Source: Hypericum androsaemum
Taxonomy: Eukaryota > Streptophyta > Magnoliopsida > Malpighiales > Hypericaceae
Length of the DNA stretch: 64,000 bases
Direction: 5' to 3'
Assembly: GCA_963995505.1 (NCBI GenBank)
Contig: OZ023193.1
Coordinates: 496,001-560,000 of the forward strand
Positions 59,967 to 64,000 of this stretch are shown piece by piece. The notes under the pieces were generated by a model. It did no database searches. It had not been told where the DNA came from and worked only from the letters and a program-made list of their open reading frames with translations. Within the stretch, counting starts at the first letter, position 1; every line of letters starts with the position of its first letter. A program made the translations under genes and the position numbers.

Positions 59967-60678
59967 GGGAAAAGTCTACTTTAGTACCCTGTGGTATCGC
60001 GAAAAATCAAGTCAGTACTCTGTGGTTTAAAACGTATCAATTGAGTCATACTTATTCCAATTAACATCAATTAGAGGCCCGGGCAGCTGCCCGGACCTGC
60101 CCGAACCTACCCGACCCCTGCCCGAACTACGTGGCCAGCCACGTCACCAAAATTTGATGACGTGGCACCACGTGGACATCCATCTCCTTCCTTCCTCCTC
60201 CTCCTCCCCTCCTCCTCCTCCGCCTCCTCCTCCGCGTCCTCCTCCGCCTCCTCCTCTCCGCGTCCTCCTCCTCCTCCTCCCCGCGTCCTCCTCCCCCTCC
60301 TCCTCCTCCCCGCGTCCTCCTCCTCCTCCTCCTCCCCGCGTCCTCCTCGTCCTCCTCCTCCTCCCCGCGTCCTCCTCCTCCTCCTCCTCCCCCCCGCGTC
60401 CTCCTCCTCCTCCTCCTCCCCGCGTCCTCCTCCTCCTCCTCCCCGCGTCCTCCTCCTCCTCCTCCTCTCCACGTGGCGCCACGTCATCAAAATTTGGTGA
60501 CGTGGCTGGCCACGTAGTTCGGGCAGGGGTCGGGTAGGTTCGGGCAGGTCCGGGCAGCTGCCCGGGCCTCTAATTGATGTTAATTGGAATAAGTATGACT
60601 CAATTGATACGTTTTAAACCACAGGGTACTTGACTTGATTTTTTGCAATACCACAGGGTACTAAAGTGGACTTTTCCC
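59967..60678. mobile_element. Mutator-like element I, close relative of element H, perfect 9-bp TSD
   Basis: The ends and arms (about 200 bases) match element H, including GTGGTATCGCGAAAAATC-like sequence and AGGCCCGGGCAGCTGCCCGG. Flanks 59958-59966 and 60679-60687 are both AAATTAGTA. The interior (about 60185-60465) is a one-stranded pyrimidine array of TCC triplets punctuated by CCCCGCG, whereas H has the array on both arms. No coding capacity beyond low-complexity frames. Confidence 0.9.
60185..60465. repeat. TCC-rich minisatellite with CCCCGCGTCC punctuation
   Basis: Roughly 280 bases of almost pure pyrimidine, built of (CTCCTC)n blocks 15-25 bases long separated by CCCCGCGT, forming a higher-order repeat inside element I. 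Confidence 0.9.
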
Positions 60679-61417
60679 AAATTAGTATGGGCACCCTCTG
60701 CGACATGATTGCTTCTACTGGCCGCAAGAAATAGTAAATTAAGATCTTTAGTAGCGTATGACCCTCAGTTACATCAGGATTGATTACACACACGTCAAAC
60801 TAATTTTCCCATGAATTTGAGCCATTCGGGGACGGTTGAAAACATGACAAATTACCCAACTTGAATCACAAAATTATATTTATACTCCCTAGTCATTATG
60901 TGAATTATATTTATACTCCCTAGTCATTATGTGATTTAATATTATGTTATTAAAATATCCTGAACCTTCAGCCCTTCACTACCCAACTTGGACACGTGTA
61001 CGAAACTCATTCTCTTCAACAGGATTATTACACAAGTCAAACTCATGGATTTGAGTCGTTCCAGGGGCAATGAGCTAGGACATTGAGACCACTCCATTAC
61101 AAGCCTAATGAAGAACAAATTATATCAGGAGATAATCCTATTCATATTACAATTCTTCTTCAAGTGCATAGTCAAGCACAAATTCACATGAACAAACTGG
61201 ATACGTTGGAACTAATCAAGCACAACGAAGATCACTCACGTACAGAACAAGGGGACAAACCCAAATGCCACAAACATGTGACGTTGGCTCTCATATGCCC
61301 TAATTTCTGTCAGTACAGATCATACACCACAACATCCTGCCGCTTCCTCCATTGTCAGAGGCTAATAGCATAAATGCCTAATTTGTCATGCTTTCCTCCA
61401 TGAATTACTTTGCATGA
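60679..61417. other. Intergenic region downstream of ROP
   Basis: Contains a 31-base tandem duplication (AATTATATTTATACTCCCTA and following) at about 60871-60932 and the probable ROP 3' UTR. No gene is seen. Confidence 0.45.
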
Positions 61418-63717
<2,300 letters not shown>

Positions 63718-64000
63718 GGCGGTTGCCCTCTTCTCCTCTCGTCTTTTCTCTTTTCCCTGAAATGTAAGAAGACTAGAGAGAGAGAGAGAGAGCAAAGTGA
63801 AGTCTTTTCCTTTTTGTTTCCCTTCACTTTGTCCGCAGCCCAAACCAGACAAGGGAGCGACGAAGTTGGGGGAATTAAAGGAGAGCTCTTGCCAGCTATT
63901 TATTGAATTGTTCATTATTTAATTATTATTACTACTTATTATTAGTACGACTACTACTGTTAAATACTCCAAAAGTAAATGCCGTTAGTATTAATGTCAG
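63718..64000 (-). promoter_or_regulatory. ROP 5' leader and promoter edge
   Basis: A GA run (about 63776-63792 on the plus strand) lies in the minus-strand 5' leader. Sequence beyond 63910 is AT-rich. The window ends before any further gene. Confidence 0.4.

Noticed and set aside
60107..60537. Overlapping open frames of 112-127 codons on both strands
   Set aside because: Same artefact in element I: a pyrimidine triplet array stays open in every frame.

Overview
This is nuclear DNA from a flowering plant, most likely a eudicot. Genes carry GT-AG introns and AT-rich intergenic DNA, and the set is plant-specific: PIP aquaporin, ROP GTPase, HIPP metallochaperone, peroxisomal hydroxypyruvate reductase and a zinc-sensing bZIP. 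Species was not determined. Exons below were joined by hand from splice signals, phase and family knowledge; no alignment program was run.

Host genes in order: PEARLI4-like (+, 661-2726), splicing factor SYF2 (+, 3424-5129), PIP2 aquaporin (-, 7556-9172), an unrecognised coiled-coil gene (+, 18243-19355), hydroxypyruvate reductase HPR1 (-, 19592-21950), NicO-family nickel/cobalt transporter (+, 31325-33903), phosphatidylinositol synthase (-, 34827-36676), a heavy-metal-associated isoprenylated protein (+, 39346-40142), MSI-type WD40 histone chaperone (-, 41073-44395), bZIP19/23-type zinc-deficiency regulator (-, about 46042-46851), a decayed receptor-like kinase pseudogene (-, 48302-59245) and a ROP/RAC GTPase (-, 61418-63717). 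From memory of Arabidopsis locus numbers, most of this order matches the duplicated blocks AT4G35020-AT4G35110 and AT2G16750-AT2G16900, while HPR1 and PIS correspond to the neighbours AT1G68010/AT1G68000. The window therefore looks like a less fractionated ancestral segment.

Between the genes lies dense mobile DNA. An 8.5-kb Copia LTR retrotransposon (49249-57730, 5-bp duplication GTTCC) sits inside a coding exon of the kinase. It carries an extra reading frame upstream of gag. At least seven DNA elements with long terminal inverted repeats and roughly 9-bp target duplications (Mutator-like hallmarks) lie at 9841-11154, 17104-18041, 25058-27578 (with another nested at 26038-27117), 27661-30775, 37080-38334, 41322-42140 and 59967-60678; an eighth fold-back lies near 13.2-14.8 kb. 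Three carry what look like captured host-gene pieces: FIZZY-RELATED/CDH1, ALY/THO4 and a DEAD-box helicase. They are therefore Pack-MULE candidates.

The host genes do not form one pathway. HPR1 acts in photorespiration, PIS in phosphoinositide synthesis, MSI in chromatin, SYF2 in splicing and ROP in polarity signalling. The NicO transporter, HIPP and bZIP lie within 16 kb and all concern transition metals, but conserved synteny explains this without requiring co-regulation. I found no convincing RNA gene or CRISPR array.
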